A DNA stretch of 64,000 nt, from NCBI GenBank assembly GCA_030512335.1, contig JAULSU010000005.1:2170001-2234000 (forward strand), read 5' to 3'. The notes under the pieces are model-generated. The model saw only the letters and a program-made list of their open reading frames with translations. It was not told the DNA's origin and did not search any database. Positions 23,842 through 33,825 of the stretch are shown here, in pieces. The number at the start of each line of letters is the position of its first letter. Position 1 is the stretch's first letter. Origin of the DNA: Immersiella caudata (Eukaryota; Ascomycota; Sordariomycetes; Sordariales; Lasiosphaeriaceae). A program made the translations under genes and the position numbers.

Positions 23842-24017
23842 CGTTTCTAGATGTGAAGTTAAGATACCAAGGCTGTCCTTCAGGGGAAAGGGGCGCGTCC
23901 CGTCCCTTATTGTTGAGCCAAGTCATGCGTAGTAGGTTACACAGCGCACTAGAGAAGCGGCGTATATAGTGGGCGGCCCAAACGTTTGGCCGACCGACGG
24001 CCAATTTCTCCTCCGCG
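23842..24017 (-). promoter_or_regulatory. MFS exporter promoter: TATA element and 12-bp palindrome
   Basis: The 176 bp between the regulator's stop and the transporter's start contain a TATATA element at about 23963-23968 and, just upstream of it for the minus-strand gene, the perfect palindrome CCAAACGTTTGG at 23978-23989, then CGACCGACGG and a CCAAT box near 24000. The palindrome is a good candidate operator, possibly for the neighbouring Zn2Cys6 factor. Confidence 0.5.
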
Positions 24018-25226
24018 TCAGGTGACAGGCCATGCATTGGACCCCTTCACGAGCAGCTTCACGACTTTGAGGTGAGCGCGCAAACGGTTTTGTCGTGACC
24101 GCATTGTGGCCAACACGACCGTCGCCGTTTTGCCGCATTCGCTCGGTTGCTCGACTCCGGCGACAATCCCTTCTTGGAATGCAGACGATGGCTCTCCCGG
24201 GCTATTCGCAACATTCGGAACAGATGGAAATGAAGATCCCGCTGTGATTTGGTGGGGTTGCCCTTGCAATGGCGCTATGGCCCTGTCAACCTGATTCAGG
24301 AGGTGACTTATGACCTTGGCGATCATCATGACCTGCATGATGGACGCCGGAGAGAAGGTCATGGACTGCACATGAGAGTTCACCGCAACACACATAGCCT
24401 CAAAGGCATCGATTAACCGTTCGTGGCAGGAAAGCACCATGAGAGCTACTCCTGTGTCGGTGCAGCGAACGGCAGAAGGCGAGGCTTCGGGGGCATCCCG
24501 CGCCGCTGTTTGAGCGAGTCGGGAGAGAATATTTGTGAGAGTGCAGCCAGCATCAAATATCTGACTAACAGAAGGCGATGACATGCTTAGGGGCGTGTCC
24601 ACAGACTCGGTGTCGATGGTACGAGCTGTTCGATAGATTCGAAGGTTTAAATCAGAAAGCTCCTGGATATCTCTCTCAATGTCGACAGAGCCGTTTGCCG
24701 ATGAACTGCGTGTCAAAAGGGGTGGAGGAAGAGGCAAAACGGCGACTTCGTGCCTCTTGCTTGGATCGTCATTGCCATCCGAACCATCTCGCAGGGTAAG
24801 CCAATCACTAAACCCGAGACCAGAATCTCCATCGATATCGAGGTCCAGATCAAACAAGCTATCACAGCCGTCTCCATTTTCCTGCACTGCCGGGGATACG
24901 GGTCCATCCATGTTGTGGAACGGCTGAAGCGGGTTGGAGCCGGTGTCAAGACTGGTGCTCCCCGCTTGACATGAAGCCACCAACGGCAAAGCGACGATGG
25001 AAGATGAAGCCGATGATAGTCGACGAGATGCTTCTTTGCGTGATATAGGTCGTCCAGGTCGGAGCTGGGGGCTGTAGACGCAACCCAGTCCCACTTTTTG
25101 GCACCGCTCGCACGCCCGTGGCTCGGGAGCCGCCGTCTCTCTAGGGCCAGGAGTGGGAATGCAGCGGACCTTTCGCTCGTGGCACCGGTCGCATGACTGT
25201 CGTCGGGGAAGCAAGGCCGTGGACAT
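24018..25226 (-). CDS. Zn2Cys6 transcription factor, AflR-like, cluster regulator
   Basis: A 402-residue sequence-specific regulator, presumably controlling the cluster. The binuclear zinc cluster is near the N-terminus: CDRCHERKVRC, then a long insert of about 17 residues rich in Pro/Glu, then CERCQKVGLGC. A basic linker (LRPGRPISRKEASRR) follows. The middle is acidic and Ser-rich (DLDLDIDGDSG), a plausible activation region, and the C-terminal half has the AflR-type helical block around VALMVLSCHERLIDAFEAM. I start at the Met 8 residues before the first Cys; an in-frame ATG at 25355 would add 43 residues with no recognisable content. No intron is needed. It sits between the exporter and the hydrolase, all on the minus strand. 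Confidence 0.9.
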   Translation of the reverse strand: MSTALLPRRQSCDRCHERKVRCIPTPGPRETAAPEPRACERCQKVGLGCVYSPQLRPGRPISRKEASRRLSSASSSIVALPLVASCQAGSTSLDTGSNPLQPFHNMDGPVSPAVQENGDGCDSLFDLDLDIDGDSGLGFSDWLTLRDGSDGNDDPSKRHEVAVLPLPPPLLTRSSSANGSVDIERDIQELSDLNLRIYRTARTIDTESVDTPLSMSSPSVSQIFDAGCTLTNILSRLAQTAARDAPEASPSAVRCTDTGVALMVLSCHERLIDAFEAMCVAVNSHVQSMTFSPASIMQVMMIAKVISHLLNQVDRAIAPLQGQPHQITAGSSFPSVPNVANSPGEPSSAFQEGIVAGVEQPSECGKTATVVLATMRSRQNRLRAHLKVVKLLVKGSNAWPVT

Positions 25227-26287
25227 CGGGACTGGACGACGGTGTTCGCAGGTCGAATTGGTTCCGGATACACCCTGGACAAAGCCGGAGGTGAGCGCTC
25301 GCTTGGGCTGAATGAGTAATCGTACACCGGGGCCCTGAACGTACTTTGTATACATATACGGAGCGCCTCTAAAGTCTCGCCAGGTATCGGCTTAACCGAG
25401 CAGATGGGAGCGTATCGGAAGCAGGAATCGAGCCGTGGACTGCGCTTGGCCGCGCTACGGTGCGGGCCAAGTTGTCACAGCAGCACAGAGCGGCGCATGC
25501 TGCCCAAAGCGGGTTCAATCATGCGAAAAGCACGAGCAAGGTATTGAGACCCATGAGACGGGATAAGACACGGTTGTGAAAAAGCAAGGGCAGACAAAGC
25601 CAACTGCTGCGGAGAGAAGCGGGAAGCTACCGCGTTGCCCCACACAACACTTCCTCTTCACTCGCTCGGGTGTGGCTTGAGCGAGGGAACTTGAGCGAGG
25701 GAAGGTGCCTTGGTCGCCACTTTCTGCGGCAATATTTTAGGCAGACGTTTGAACTAGGCATGGTACTGTCTACAGTCCAAGGTTTGCTCCCGCATCGCGT
25801 TGGTCGCTTCCCTACACCCATTCTTCGAAACCGTTCGTTGGGAGCCGCCACCGACCGTCGGAGCGAGAAGCAAATCTTGAAACGCACCATACCCTCGTGG
25901 CCGCTCGAAGGAGATATTTTGCCGCCAACATACAGAGAGGCCTTACCACAAATTCCTGCGTCCCCTCCCAACAGTCACCGAGCTGGAGGGGCTTGCGCCG
26001 CATGTGCCCCGAAGCCGCTGGACACCATCTGGCGTTCCGCATCTACCGCTCCACCAACAGCGAGCAAGCCCGCCCTACCAAATTCGATGCCCCCCCTGTC
26101 AACCTCAGCTCGCCCATGACATACCGGGTACGCTTGCACATACCGATGGAGGCCGAGCCTTGTGGCACAGCTTGTGGGGGTGCTAAGGCAGATTGCTAGG
26201 ATTTAACCTTTTTTGGTGGGCAATACTCCCGATGTCTGGTACGCTTCCTCATAATGGTCCCCAAACGACCGGAATCTGGCATACTTT
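25227..26287. other. Intergenic, upstream of the regulator
   Basis: About 1.06 kb separating the regulator's start from the hydrolase's stop. It should contain the regulator's promoter. Open frames on both strands are short, poorly composed and have no recognisable domain; I see no gene here. Confidence 0.5.
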
Positions 26288-27616
26288 CTACGTAGGCTGC
26301 TGCAGGACCTCGGATCCCTCGTGCAGCCGAAAAACCTCATCCAACCAACCAAACACCTTCCCGTGCAGACTGGAAAGGGCCCCTACTTTCGCCTGCAGTG
26401 ACCCGCGCCCAACACCCGTCGGAATCCACAGACACCTTTCCTGCTCTTTGTCGCCAAGGTGTGCCAGGTCCCGGTAGATGCTACACGCCCCCGATTCGAG
26501 CGGGAAGTACGCGAAGTCCCTCGCTCCAGAAACCAACACAGGGACCTTGACCATGCTCAGGATTGTGCTTCCGTCAGCCGCCCTGAGCGAGTAGCCACTC
26601 AGCTCGCGGAGCATCTCGGCTGGCGACGAAGCCCCCATAACCCACATGGCGTGGGCAAACTCGCAGCCAGACTGGAAGTTGAGTCGCCCCACGAGGCTTA
26701 GTAGCGCGTTGACAAAATGGTCCGAAACCCAGCCCTTGTCGATCGCCGTGGTGAGGATTGGTGGGAGACGTTCCCGGAGCGCGCCGCCCAAGTCGTAGAA
26801 CCCATCGATAGCGATGCAGGCGGAAATGCGAGGGTCCGAAGCCCCACGGAGTGCAAAGTAGCCTCCCATTGAGACGCCCATCACGGCCACGCGGCCCAAG
26901 TCCAACTGCCATTCAGGGTGCTCCTCAGCAATAGTGGCAAGATGGTCCAGCGCCGCACCAATGACCACCTCCCAGTCTGGTCGCAAATGGAGTTTGTCCC
27001 GTCGAACAACAATTCCTTGTCCAGGGCCCTCAAACGACAGTGTGGCATAGCCGCGAGCACGCGCTCCCGATGCGGTGAAGAAATACAGCTCTTCTTGGAT
27101 TGAGTCCAAACCCCCCGTATTGATGATTACGGGAGTTTTCCTCCCAGGTTCCGGCACAGCTGTTGGCAGAAACAAATAGCCCGGCAGTGCCGTCGATATT
27201 TTCTTTGTGCCCCTGACGCCAAGATAGGGGATATCGAGAAAATGCACAGGGCTGCTCATTAAGCCGCATGCCGAGCGGAAGTTCGCAATCGCCTTCTCCA
27301 TGGCTGATAGAATCCGGGGATCGTCGGGGCTGCCATGCAACAGAAACTCGCTTGATCTCCGGTAATTGCTGGATCTCAAGAACGCCCATAGCGCGCCATG
27401 TTTGTCTCCGGACGCAACCGCGTCCGTTGCTGCGGCTTCACTCTGCTCAGCAGCCTCGGTCCACGTCCTGTACCAGCTCTCCGGGTCATTGCTGCGGATT
27501 TTGGCGGCGGCTTCAAGGCACTCGGCAACATCGGATCCAAGAAAGGGGGCGGTGCCAATGACACGGAGGAACTCAAAGTTCAAGAAGGGGGAGCAGTTGG
27601 GGAGTATAGAATGCAT
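26288..27616 (-). CDS. Alpha/beta hydrolase-fold protein of the PKS-NRPS-associated type
   Basis: A 442-residue single-exon protein. An N-terminal helical cap (about 1-130) is followed by the alpha/beta hydrolase core: FEGPGQG (oxyanion-type loop), the nucleophile elbow GVSMGG and a late Asp in SGARDFAYFP. It resembles the dihydropseudooxynicotine-hydrolase/FUS-type family found in many PKS-NRPS clusters, including fusarin- and cytochalasan-type clusters. Oddity: where this family usually has a His-Cys pair just before the final helix, this protein reads GRGSLQAKVGALSSLH, so the canonical catalytic His seems absent and only a later His (SSLHGK) could substitute. It may therefore be non-hydrolytic, for example promoting condensation or cyclisation of an aldehyde product (inference). 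It marks the right border of the cluster. Confidence 0.87.
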   Translation of the reverse strand: MHSILPNCSPFLNFEFLRVIGTAPFLGSDVAECLEAAAKIRSNDPESWYRTWTEAAEQSEAAATDAVASGDKHGALWAFLRSSNYRRSSEFLLHGSPDDPRILSAMEKAIANFRSACGLMSSPVHFLDIPYLGVRGTKKISTALPGYLFLPTAVPEPGRKTPVIINTGGLDSIQEELYFFTASGARARGYATLSFEGPGQGIVVRRDKLHLRPDWEVVIGAALDHLATIAEEHPEWQLDLGRVAVMGVSMGGYFALRGASDPRISACIAIDGFYDLGGALRERLPPILTTAIDKGWVSDHFVNALLSLVGRLNFQSGCEFAHAMWVMGASSPAEMLRELSGYSLRAADGSTILSMVKVPVLVSGARDFAYFPLESGACSIYRDLAHLGDKEQERCLWIPTGVGRGSLQAKVGALSSLHGKVFGWLDEVFRLHEGSEVLQQPT

Positions 27617-28060
27617 TTTGGCTGATGCTGGCAGTTGTTGATACCGTGATCATTGAAATAGAACCGAGAAAATATCAGAGTTTATCATGCGTCACTCGGG
27701 ACAGGACATCAGTTCAATACTTGAGCGAAGCCATCCTCCAGGCTACTTGTCTTGGCACCGCGACTTCTGCCACGACTCTCGGCGGGTTTCGGCTCCGGGC
27801 AAGTTCGGAGCCGGAGCGAGAGAGGGTGCGCGGTATGCTTGTTGCCAGTCTCTTGGAAGTTCAGAAAATGCGCCGAAGTCCCTCAACCACCTCCAGGAGA
27901 CCAGGTGTAAGTCTGTCGGCCTAACACCGGACGGTCTGTTTTATGCATCCCCATCGATGTCGATTAGCAAACGCAAGTTCTGGAGGAGTTACCAAGGTGC
28001 CCACCTACTAAGTTTTGATCAACCCTAACAAGCTCTTTACTTCTATCTCTTGGCTCGCGG

Positions 28061-28088
28061 TCCAGCTAGGCCTGTGGGCCTAGCTGGA
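28061..28088. repeat. Perfect 12-bp inverted repeat with 4-base loop
   Basis: TCCAGCTAGGCC (28061-28072), loop TGTG, then its exact complement (28077-28088). As RNA this would be a very stable hairpin. No gene crosses it. It could be a terminator-like or boundary structure, or the end of a decayed inverted-repeat element. Confidence 0.75.
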
Positions 28089-28240
28089 GGCTAAGAGCAG
28101 ACTTTCGCTTGCAAAGCTTGGCCATCGTCGTCCAACCGCCCAATGGAGATGAGAGCTTCGCTTGAGCGGTCAAGAAGACCCGCCAAAAAGATTTCAAAGC
28201 GTTCAGCTGTGTGGTAATGGTGTAGTAGTCGGTCGCTATT

Positions 28241-28280
28241 GGTGGTTAGTAGTAGTTAGTGGTAGTTAGTGGTAGTTTGG
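28241..28280. repeat. Short tandem repeat, 10-bp GGTAGTTAGT unit
   Basis: Four consecutive 10-base units, three of them one or two changes from GGTAGTTAGT and the last decaying into a T-rich tract. No coding potential. Confidence 0.7.
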
Positions 28281-28938
28281 TTTTTGTAACGCATATCAAC
28301 ACAGAATGAAGTCTCGTCTCGTTCCGACGCAGACAAAGACCGTCAGCACATATCTTCTCTTCAACAAAAATTTGGGGGACATATAAAACAAGGGCAGGGA
28401 CCGCATGTGACAGAAGCCATTGCCGGCGCTGGTGGGTTGGGTGTTTCGCCACCCTTTCGCTCACCGTGATAATCTCTCCCGCTGCTTCCATGGGGACAAG
28501 GCAGGATCAAGTGAGGCGGCTGGTTTCGAGATGTCAGAAAATGGCAGTCAGGTGAGGCCCAATGCAGCGTGGCGAGCAATGCACCATGGCGCGAGGCTCA
28601 ATTCGGGAAAGGAGTTTTTTTGCATGCTGCCACTCCCAGTCTCTAACGTTGAGGTAGATCTGATGGTCTGCTGCACAGCCAACTGCGGCTGAAGATGCAG
28701 CCTTACTATCCCTGCCTAGGAGAAATCACGATGGTGGGTGCAGATCTGAGTGGTGGAAGGAGCGGGCCAGTCTTTCATGCCTGGGCCGCTAAAGGTGTCA
28801 AAAAATCCGCCGATGCGTCACTCTAGCACCTTTCTTCAGCTCAGCGACCGCTTTTGTTGGGCCTCCCTTTGAGCGCCATCTTTGTCGTTTGTCCAGCTGG
28901 GACGCTACGTAGGCCTGGCGCCGCTCTGCAATCCCGAA

Positions 28939-29827
28939 ATGGCCAAGGATCGTCTGGCCCGATGGCAAACGATCTCTAGCCCTCGCCCTAGAACAGACAG
29001 GTTGATTGTCTGGGTGGTCAATGACCTGAATGGGACGACGGTTTTGAAGACGCTGAACGTTGTAAGTTTCCCCATTTCGTCTCATTTGTGACCGACATTG
29101 CTAACCGGGTTCCCATTGATCTAGTACGCCTATCTCGCATCCAAAGCCAAATCTGTCGGCTCTCTCGACGGCGTCGTCATGCGAGAGCGCAGAATGTTCG
29201 GCAAGGGAAGCACCACCCTCATCCACGAAGTTGGCCATTGGCTCGGTCTCAACTATCCGTTTGGCAAAGTGGTGGAGACCAAGGCGGAGGACTGCAAGAT
29301 CGCTGATGGTCTTCTCAAGACCTCGCACCTGAGCGGCATGAAGAACACGGTGAATGAGTGTTCGCAGGTGCGGTGTGACGGCAAGACAGAAGACGTCTAC
29401 AACTGGATGAGTGTGAATCTCCCTTCCTCTCTTCCCTAGCTTCCTACCTGGTGACACATGTGCAATGCTAACGCCGTGCACGTACTCCAGCTGCCGCGGC
29501 GGGGAAACGGACCTCGAATTCACCACGGACCAAAAGACGGCCATGTTTGTTCGCTACACGAAGTTCCAAAATGGCTTCAAGGCTGGCGACTGTGTCCCTC
29601 GCGACCCCAAGAGGGACGATGTTACGAAGAAGCCGGTCAACAAGCGGTCTGCCATGCAGGACCTCATTGACGGAAAATGCCCTGACATCGAAGCCCCAGT
29701 GAGCATTTTCCTGAGCCAGCCGACGGCAACTCCGAGCAAGGACGCGGCTGTTAGTGTGCATGGCGGTATCTCGATTCTGGGGACTGTGGGAACGATGGCG
29801 GCTGTGATGGTGGTGATGTTGGTGTGA
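28939..29827 (+). pseudogene. Degenerate M43-type (MEP1/pappalysin-like) zinc metalloprotease
   Basis: Remnant of a secreted metalloprotease. After a GT-AG intron (29062-29124) the frame reads TLNVYAYLASKAK and then HEVGHWLGLNYPF. The family motif is HExxHxxGxxH, and here the third zinc ligand is Tyr. The Met-turn part YNWMS (to 29412) should run into YSSCRGG (from 29483), but no AG acceptor exists directly before 29483; the sequence there reads GCACG, as if a normal GCAG had gained a base. The N-terminal pro-region and signal peptide are missing. The last segment (LDLIDGKCP to a hydrophobic tail) is intact in frame and looks GPI-anchor-like. Three independent defects point to a pseudogene; a sequencing error could explain the splice defect alone. 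Confidence 0.65.
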
Positions 29828-30465
29828 TGAACTCATTTTCGAGCAACACGACGACGAATGGGGAGGACGACTGCCCTATGAATTGAAGGTTGACGACAGG
29901 GCTGTTACCAGATATTGCAATAGGTTTGGGTTTTATGCTGTATTTTCCCGTGAGGTCGTTTGTCCTCCAGGAACCTGCACACGGTGATGTCATCATAGAG
30001 AGCGTCCAATGTGGCAGAGACCTATTGGCCGCTGACAGGTACCTGTGAAACGCAAGATGGGGTTAGGGTCAAACCCTACCCATGAATGTGGCCGACTGGA
30101 TGAACGCCGCAAGCCGGGCGCTTAAACCTGAGCTCTATCTCAACATCGAGAAATCGCATTCCATCGCATCCCAAAGGAATTCTAGGTGACAGGTCATTTC
30201 CAAGGTGTTCTTTGGCAAGCCTTTTGGCGCACTGCCCCACAGCTTCCCCCTACCCCTGCAAAAGTCAATTTTAGCGCACGCCCCCACCGGACGACCTCAT
30301 CACTCTGCACGCTGATCCAAACATCGCACCTGGCACATTGGACGTTGTTGGCCGGCAGATGTCCAGCGCTGGTTGTACTCGTCGCAGAATCGGAGATACC
30401 CAGAGCCTTGAATCCGTTAATATCGGTCCCGACGAGCCCCGACGAGTCCCGACGGCTGGCCAAAG
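29828..30465. other. Intergenic, upstream of DUF3716 gene
   Basis: 638 bases without a supported gene. A run of imperfect CCCGACGAG copies lies at about 30429-30452, directly before the next start codon. Confidence 0.45.
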
Positions 30466-33026
30466 ATGGCCGACCCCAACAGCAAACAATCACAACCTCC
30501 GATGACTAGTCGACCAGTCTTCAAAATGAAACGGACCGGCAACGTTGGACCGGCTCCTGGGAGCTTCCGTCCAGCAAATGCGCCTGCCGCTCCAACTTCA
30601 CGTCCTCAGCCTCCTCTAGACCACGAGATCACCAGACCACCCATTCCCTCACCTCGCCCCCAAAATACAGATGCAACCCACCGGGAGGGCGCAACACTAC
30701 CTTCAACACCAGCACCTGCAATCGCGACTACAACGCCTGGAAATATTGCAGTTTCACCCGCTAAATCCGTGTCCGGCAACTTCTCCATGAGAACTTATTC
30801 TCCCCGCTCGGCCCTCGACGCCGAGCCTTATCGGTGGATCAAAGGTAGGTGAGCCCTGTTTCCTCTATACACCTACCTACCTTACCTGGGTAGGCCGGTA
30901 CCTGCGTACCTTGGTGGGTATGTAACTGATCGTCCTAGTGCTGACTTGGTGAACCTTAGATGAAAATGGCATCATTCAGAGGACTTTCGGCGCTTTACTT
31001 CCGAAGGGGTATCGGAAACACGACGACCCTGAGTATTCATACAGTATGTTTGATACCCTGTTGACCTTTCAATTCTCTTGGAGGGCTGCTGACTACGCCG
31101 GCAGTTTGTCCCATTAGGTCATGCAGATCGACCTTGCCGACAATGATCGGCCTGGGCAAGCATTTTAACAACATGCACCGCGGCGATTGTCTGAATGACA
31201 ATCAGGATGGCACTTTCACCATTGTTGGCACTTACGCCAACAAAACCACCGATGGCCGACTGAGCGGTGGCGTAAGCATCCCGGTCATTGTCGTTTCCAA
31301 AGGACCCAAGAGTCTGGAAGATTCCCCGTTGGCCGCCCCGACCCTCAACTCCAAACGTCTAAAAGCTGGGGTGAAGTCTAGCAGAAAGAAACGCGAAATA
31401 ACCCAGGCCCCGGATCCTCAGCCACGCATATCACGCAATAGCGTTCCTGCGATGGTAAACAGTGACCGACAGGATGACGGACAGTCTGCTGCACTCTTGT
31501 CGACCAAGGCTCGCGGCGTACATCCAGACAGCGGAATTAATACCGGAATCGGAAACGATACGAGCAGACGTCCATCCACGGGCCATGCTCAAACGACAGC
31601 GAGGGATCCAGAAGGCAGTTGGGAGCATATCTGCTCTCGCCTTAAACGGAACATTCCGATTCCCGATGTCGATGGTGCGGCATTCGATCACTTACTTCAG
31701 CTCCCTCGCCTTCGACAGCTAGAGCTGGATCGGCAAATTGACACCCATCTCGATCATCGACAGCTCATGTCGATGCTGGTCTACATCGTCGGCGTAGAAC
31801 GACCGCACAAATGTACCAACTGCCGCTCAGACGGCGCACCGTTCGAGCGCTGCGTGACTATCGCCAAGTCTCACGCCACCGCCCTCTACCGCGAGAAGGG
31901 AGTCTCTCGCTGGGTGTCTCACTCATGCGCTAGATGTCTCCTACGCGAGAACAAGGGTAACAGCTGTAGCCTTGAATGCGCCCCAGCTAAGGACGGCGTC
32001 GCGGTATGGGACTCGATGAAGAAATCGCCGGCAACGCGTCCCAGAGACGAAGATGTGGTCGTCATTGATACATCGTCCCCCGAGCCAGAATCGAGACCTA
32101 CAACGCGTGGCAGGTCAAGCGGGGCGCCGCCGAAGAGGTATTATGATGACATAATGTATCTCAACGCTGAAGAGGACAGCGACGCCGATGACGATACATC
32201 TCAGCCCTGGAAACGACGAGCCACTGGAGGCAAGACTGTGCCTGGTTATGGCCCCCAACGCCGGGACCGCGAAACGGTCATCGCTTACGCCGACGGAGTT
32301 AGTCCCTTTGAGACGGAAGAAGAGACCGACGAAGATGAGAGTATGGCTGACGCAAGCGACGAAGAGAGCTCCGATGACGAATTTGAGGATCAAGAGCCCC
32401 GGGAGATGATTATCAAGTTGAAGATTCCAGACAGCATCATGGCAGAGGCTGCGAAGATCTGGAGAGGAGAGTCACGTTCTAGAGACGAGAGTCTTCAGCC
32501 TGCCGAGGACGGCAACAACATGCCCACATCAAGGGAACAACCCGCCGGCACCGAAGACGGCTCCACTTCCGCCCGCCGCTCCTCATCGAATTTGGACAAT
32601 GTCCCTCTCGCCAAGCGAAGATCAAGCCTCGAGCCTCTGGGAACCAACATAACACCTGGGATTCTCCCACGCGAAATGGAGGACTGGGAATGCAACCGTG
32701 CCGCGGGAAACTCTCTTCGCGGCCCTGCCGGTAACGTGATCGCCTCTCAACCGAACCCCGGGGAAATTATTTATTTTACCAACGATCTCTCGTTGGTCTC
32801 AAAGGTGCTGGCGTCCGGTGACATGCTCCAATTTACACCGCACCGGGCCGAAACGCGAATCGTCACGGTCATCAGCGGGGGAGTAAGGGTGAAATTGGAT
32901 GGGTCAGAGGCTTTTGCTATCGGCCCCGGGGGCTTCTTCAAGATTGAAGTAGGCGTTGGTTGTGCAGTGGAGAACCATTTTTACGTCGCGGCGGCGGTGC
33001 ATGTTATTACTATTGTGGCGACTTGA
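30466..33026 (+). CDS. DUF3716 zinc protein with C2H2-like finger and cupin-like C-terminus
   Basis: A 794-residue probable nuclear protein of unknown function. Exons 30466-30844, 30960-31043 and 31105-33026 splice in frame. The first 130 residues are Pro/Thr-rich and disordered. A C2H2-like finger (ICPIRSC ... GKHFNNMHRGDC) spans the second splice junction near residues 155-185. The DUF3716 cysteine cluster (CTNCRSDGAPFERC ... HSCARC ... CSLEC) lies at about 390-450. A long acidic tract (about 490-560, EEETDEDESMADASDEE) follows, and the last 85 residues form a cupin-like beta domain (GDMLQFTPH, GGVRVKLDG, IGPGGFFKIEVG) similar to the dimerisation folds of CENP-C-type proteins. The combination suggests chromatin binding, but this is inference. 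Confidence 0.83.
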
Positions 33027-33825
33027 GTTTAGAGGGAGGCCTGGCGTTGGTTTAGGGAAGTCGTGGAAAAAGAAGCTTCAGGCCTTCGCAAACGACTTGA
33101 CAGACCTATTTGAGTTACAGGAAGGCATGGCGTTGGGGCAAATGATACAAGCGTAGGTTGATGAGGATGCGGTCATTTGGACAACTTTGTTGCCATTCGC
33201 TATGGCAAACGAGGCTGTTTCCATGTCGGTTAGCCAAGTAGTTATTTGTAATACACCTGGCTAGTATTGTTGGAGGCGGTTTATCGAAAAGTGATGATGG
33301 TTGACTGGCAGCTTGTCATGTCTCCTAGGTTGTGTTTGACGTGCTGAAGGCCGTTTGCCAGAAGGCACGCACAAGCCATTGGTAACTATTATCTTGGTAG
33401 GAGTCCAATATCCGCTCCATGTCCCCAACCGCTTATCATCAGAATAGATTGCTAGCATCTCGCATTTTGACATTGGCTGTTCATGACGCAAGGCTCCAGG
33501 GCTGCGCATTTGAGGTGTGCCAAGCCCCGCGCCAACGACGGGAAATCGTAGGCAACAAGGAGGGAGCCAACCTGAAGCGCCTCCGACATGCTCAGCAGCC
33601 GCAAGACGACAGAAACATCATCAAACATAAGAAGCAGCAAGTTAGCAAACAATCTCCCACAGACTTCGGTACGTTACCACAATCAAACGTTCTTCCGTGG
33701 TTCACAACCGCATCAAAAGCACCTGCATCCAGGCGCGCCGCGTGCGGTCCCCCTCTACCCCGCACCCGACATCCACGCCCCGCCTCAAGATCGACCAAAT
33801 CGACGACACCAAATCCATCCCATCA
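33027..33825. other. Intergenic
   Basis: About 800 bases between two same-strand genes. An open frame runs in from 33697 without an ATG before 33826; otherwise nothing is seen. Confidence 0.45.

Larger units (their letters stand above)
27617..28938. other. Intergenic at right edge of the cluster, with small repeats
   Basis: 1.3 kb with no supported gene. It contains the hydrolase promoter side, a strong 12-bp inverted repeat at 28061-28088 and a 10-bp tandem repeat at 28241-28280. Composition changes around 28.2 kb, consistent with the end of the cluster. Confidence 0.5.

Noticed and set aside
25670..26199. Plus-strand frames between regulator and hydrolase as an extra cluster gene
   Set aside because: Overlapping short frames in several registers, no recognisable motif, no plausible splice pattern.
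30055..30085. Telomere-like GGGTTAGGGT / ACCCTACCC
   Set aside because: Only single degenerate units facing each other; no array, so not an interstitial telomere.
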